Part shown: in pieces, positions 62,682-64,000 of the stretch
How positions within the stretch are numbered: the first letter of the stretch is position 1
How the letters are laid out: each line of letters begins with the position of its first letter
Translations under genes and position numbers: made by a program
Notes under the pieces: generated by a model
Seen by the model: the letters and a program-made list of their open reading frames with translations, nothing else
What the model was told of the DNA's origin: nothing
Databases searched by the model: none
Assembly (NCBI GenBank): GCA_910589025.1
Contig: CAJURM010000004.1
Coordinates: forward strand, 1-64,000
Length of the DNA stretch: 64,000 nucleotides
DNA from: an uncultured Odoribacter sp.
GTDB lineage: Bacteria; Bacteroidota; Bacteroidia; Bacteroidales; Marinifilaceae
Direction: 5' to 3'

Positions 62682-63752
62682 TTAACTTTTCCTATACCAC
62701 TCATACATTTTTCTGACTCCTTCCTCAATTTCAATCCGGTGATGCCACCCCAACTGATGCAACTTACTTACATCCGTTAATTTCCGCATCGTACCGTCCG
62801 GCTTGGCGGGATTGAAAAGGATTTCGCCCTTATATCCGATCTCCTTTGCAATTAAGTTGGCTAAAGCAGCGATACTCAGCTCTTTTCCTGTACCGATATT
62901 GATATGGCAATTCCGCACCTCTTTCCCGTCTCCCTTCAAATCCTCAAAATTAACCTTTTCCATGATAAAAACACAGGCATCAGCCATTTCTTCACTCCAC
63001 AAAAATTCGCGCAAAGGCTGTCCCGTTCCCCAAAGCTCTACTTGTTGAGCAGTAATACCGTATTTTGCCAATACTTTTTGTATCTCATTTTCAGGTGATT
63101 TTCCGTCTATTCCTTCCACTGGACGTTGATTTAAATCTTTGCGGATGTCCGTCCAGTTTTGCTCGTACAAAAGTTGTCCCAAATGAACTTTCCGGATCAT
63201 GGCAGGTAATACGTGACTGCGCTCCAAATCAAAGTTGTCATTGGGACCATACAGGTTCGTCGGCATAACCGCAATATAATTCGTCCCGTATTGCAAATTA
63301 AAACTCTCACACATTTTCAATCCGGCAATCTTGGCAATAGCATAAGGCTCATTCGTATACTCCAAAGGAGAGGAGAGAAGGGCATCCTCCTTTATCGGTT
63401 GTGCGGCATCTCTGGGGTAAATACAAGTACTGCCCAAAAACAACAGTTTTTTTACACCGTGACGGAAACTCTCTCCAATTACATTCTGTTGGATTTGTAA
63501 ATTCCTGTATATAAAATCCGCCCGGTAAGTATTGTTTGCCATAATACCCCCTACATAAGCAGCGGCTAAAAATACATATTCCGGTTGCTCCCGATCGAAA
63601 AACTCCCGCACGGCAGCTCCGTCTAATAAATCCAACTCCCGGTGACTCTTTCCGATTAAATTCGTATACCCCTTCTCTTGCAAATTCTTCCAGATAGCGG
63701 AGCCCACCAACCCCCGGTGACCTGCTACATATATCTTACTTCCTTTCTCCAT
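62682..63752 (-). CDS. fcl: GDP-L-fucose synthase
   Basis: This 356-residue epimerase-reductase makes GDP-L-fucose from GDP-4-keto-6-deoxymannose. The NADP-binding motif is VAGHRGLVGSAIW at residues 9-21. Ser and Cys of FLGSTCIYP lie near 107. The YxxxK pair is in EPYAIAKIAGLKMCESF near 136-140. NLYGPNDNFD, and GTGQPLREFLWSEEMADAC near 245, match the family. It follows gmd by three bases and precedes fkp by 59. Confidence 0.95.
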   Translation of the reverse strand: MEKGSKIYVAGHRGLVGSAIWKNLQEKGYTNLIGKSHRELDLLDGAAVREFFDREQPEYVFLAAAYVGGIMANNTYRADFIYRNLQIQQNVIGESFRHGVKKLLFLGSTCIYPRDAAQPIKEDALLSSPLEYTNEPYAIAKIAGLKMCESFNLQYGTNYIAVMPTNLYGPNDNFDLERSHVLPAMIRKVHLGQLLYEQNWTDIRKDLNQRPVEGIDGKSPENEIQKVLAKYGITAQQVELWGTGQPLREFLWSEEMADACVFIMEKVNFEDLKGDGKEVRNCHINIGTGKELSIAALANLIAKEIGYKGEILFNPAKPDGTMRKLTDVSKLHQLGWHHRIEIEEGVRKMYEWYRKS

Positions 63753-63755
63753 TTC

Positions 63756-64000
63756 TCACTCTTCTCCGCTTCTTTTATACAACTTCTTCACAAACCGCAT
63801 ATCATGCTCCACCATAATACGCACCAACTCTTCGAAAGAAGTTTTCGTCGGATTCCAGCCCAATAACGTCTTGGCTTTTGTCGGGTCGCCCAACAACTGT
63901 TCTACCTCCGTCGGACGGAAATACTTCGGGTCCACTTCCACCAGTACTTTACCCGTCTTTCGGTCGATACCTTTTTCATCCACGCCCTTCCCTTGCCACT
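63756..64000 (-). CDS. gmd: GDP-mannose 4,6-dehydratase, C-terminal part (runs off window)
   Basis: Only the last roughly 80 codons are present; the frame is open to the window edge at 64000. The visible end, W-Q-G-K-G followed by VDPKYFRPTEVEQLLGDPTK and LLGWNPTKTSFEELVRIMV, is the characteristic C-terminus of Gmd. This enzyme makes the keto intermediate used by the next gene, fcl. The 75-residue frame beginning at GTG 63983 is not a separate gene. Confidence 0.9.
   Translation of the reverse strand, partial: WQGKGVDEKGIDRKTGKVLVEVDPKYFRPTEVEQLLGDPTKAKTLLGWNPTKTSFEELVRIMVEHDMRFVKKLYKRSGEE

Noticed and set aside
63756..63983. 75-codon stand-alone gene at the window end
   Set aside because: The frame stays open to 64000 and the sequence is the C-terminus of Gmd; the GTG at 63983 is internal.

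Overview
The window looks like a chromosomal segment from a member of the Bacteroidales, probably a gut organism related to Odoribacter, Butyricimonas or Parabacteroides. The genus is an inference. The phylum assignment rests on a SusC/SusD pair, an NVEALA peptide gene, an UpxY-type NusG paralogue, a bifunctional Fkp, DUF4831, DUF3244 and DUF2795 proteins, and repeated Bacteroidetes-type promoters (TTG or TTTG, 18-21 bp, TAnnTTTG). No rRNA, CRISPR array, phage gene, transposase or integrase was seen.

Layout. 0.1-1.9 kb (+): a long-form QueA and a small HsdR-N-like nuclease-fold protein. 1.8-12.0 kb (-): the GTPase MeaB, downstream of a four-gene tripartite efflux operon (outer membrane factor, lipoprotein adaptor, two different RND permeases). 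12.1-23.7 kb (-): a ten-gene NVEALA/beta-propeller cluster. It holds a TPR membrane regulator, a DUF3244 protein, a small four-cysteine NVEALA peptide, three propeller lipoproteins, a CxxC plus DUF1573 lipoprotein, its own signal peptidase I, an O-antigen-ligase-like membrane protein and a transglutaminase-like protein. The 18-22 kb part is visibly AT-rich. 23.8-28.5 kb (-): a GH3 glycosidase with a PA14 insert, tRNA-Gln(CTG) with its own promoter and terminator, and a POT peptide transporter. 28.6-34.3 kb (+): Nnr repair enzyme, DUF4831, ClC with CBS domains, CDF zinc-type transporter, DUF2795. 34.3-39.4 kb (+): a SusC/SusD locus with two palindromic repeats flanking its promoter. 39.5-49.3 kb: an AddB-like nuclease (-), nitroreductase and a degenerate FAH-fold protein (+), acyl-CoA ligase (-), and a PepD/DPP-IV operon (-). 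49.6-53.0 kb (+): Tgt, an LptF/G permease and a pseudouridine synthase. 53.1-59.4 kb (+): surface polysaccharide genes (CapD-like 4,6-dehydratase, UpxY, Wza-like, Wzz-like). 59.4-64.0 kb (-): a GDP-fucose operon (gmd, cut by the window end, then fcl, fkp and a RhaM-family mutarotase).

How the genes fit together. DPP-IV, the POT transporter and PepD would form a peptide-use chain. The GDP-fucose operon could feed fucose into the surface glycans exported by the neighbouring Wza/Wzz system. QueA and Tgt are both queuosine-pathway enzymes.

The most promising uncharacterised system is the NVEALA cluster, which looks like a self-contained locus for exporting, processing and possibly oxidising a small secreted peptide. 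Other notable points are a Tgt without its zinc cysteines, an FAH-fold protein that has lost every metal ligand, and the twin palindromes around the susC promoter. Starts were moved to internal ATG or GTG codons where promoter position, lipoprotein signal or family alignment favoured this; each case is explained in its entry.
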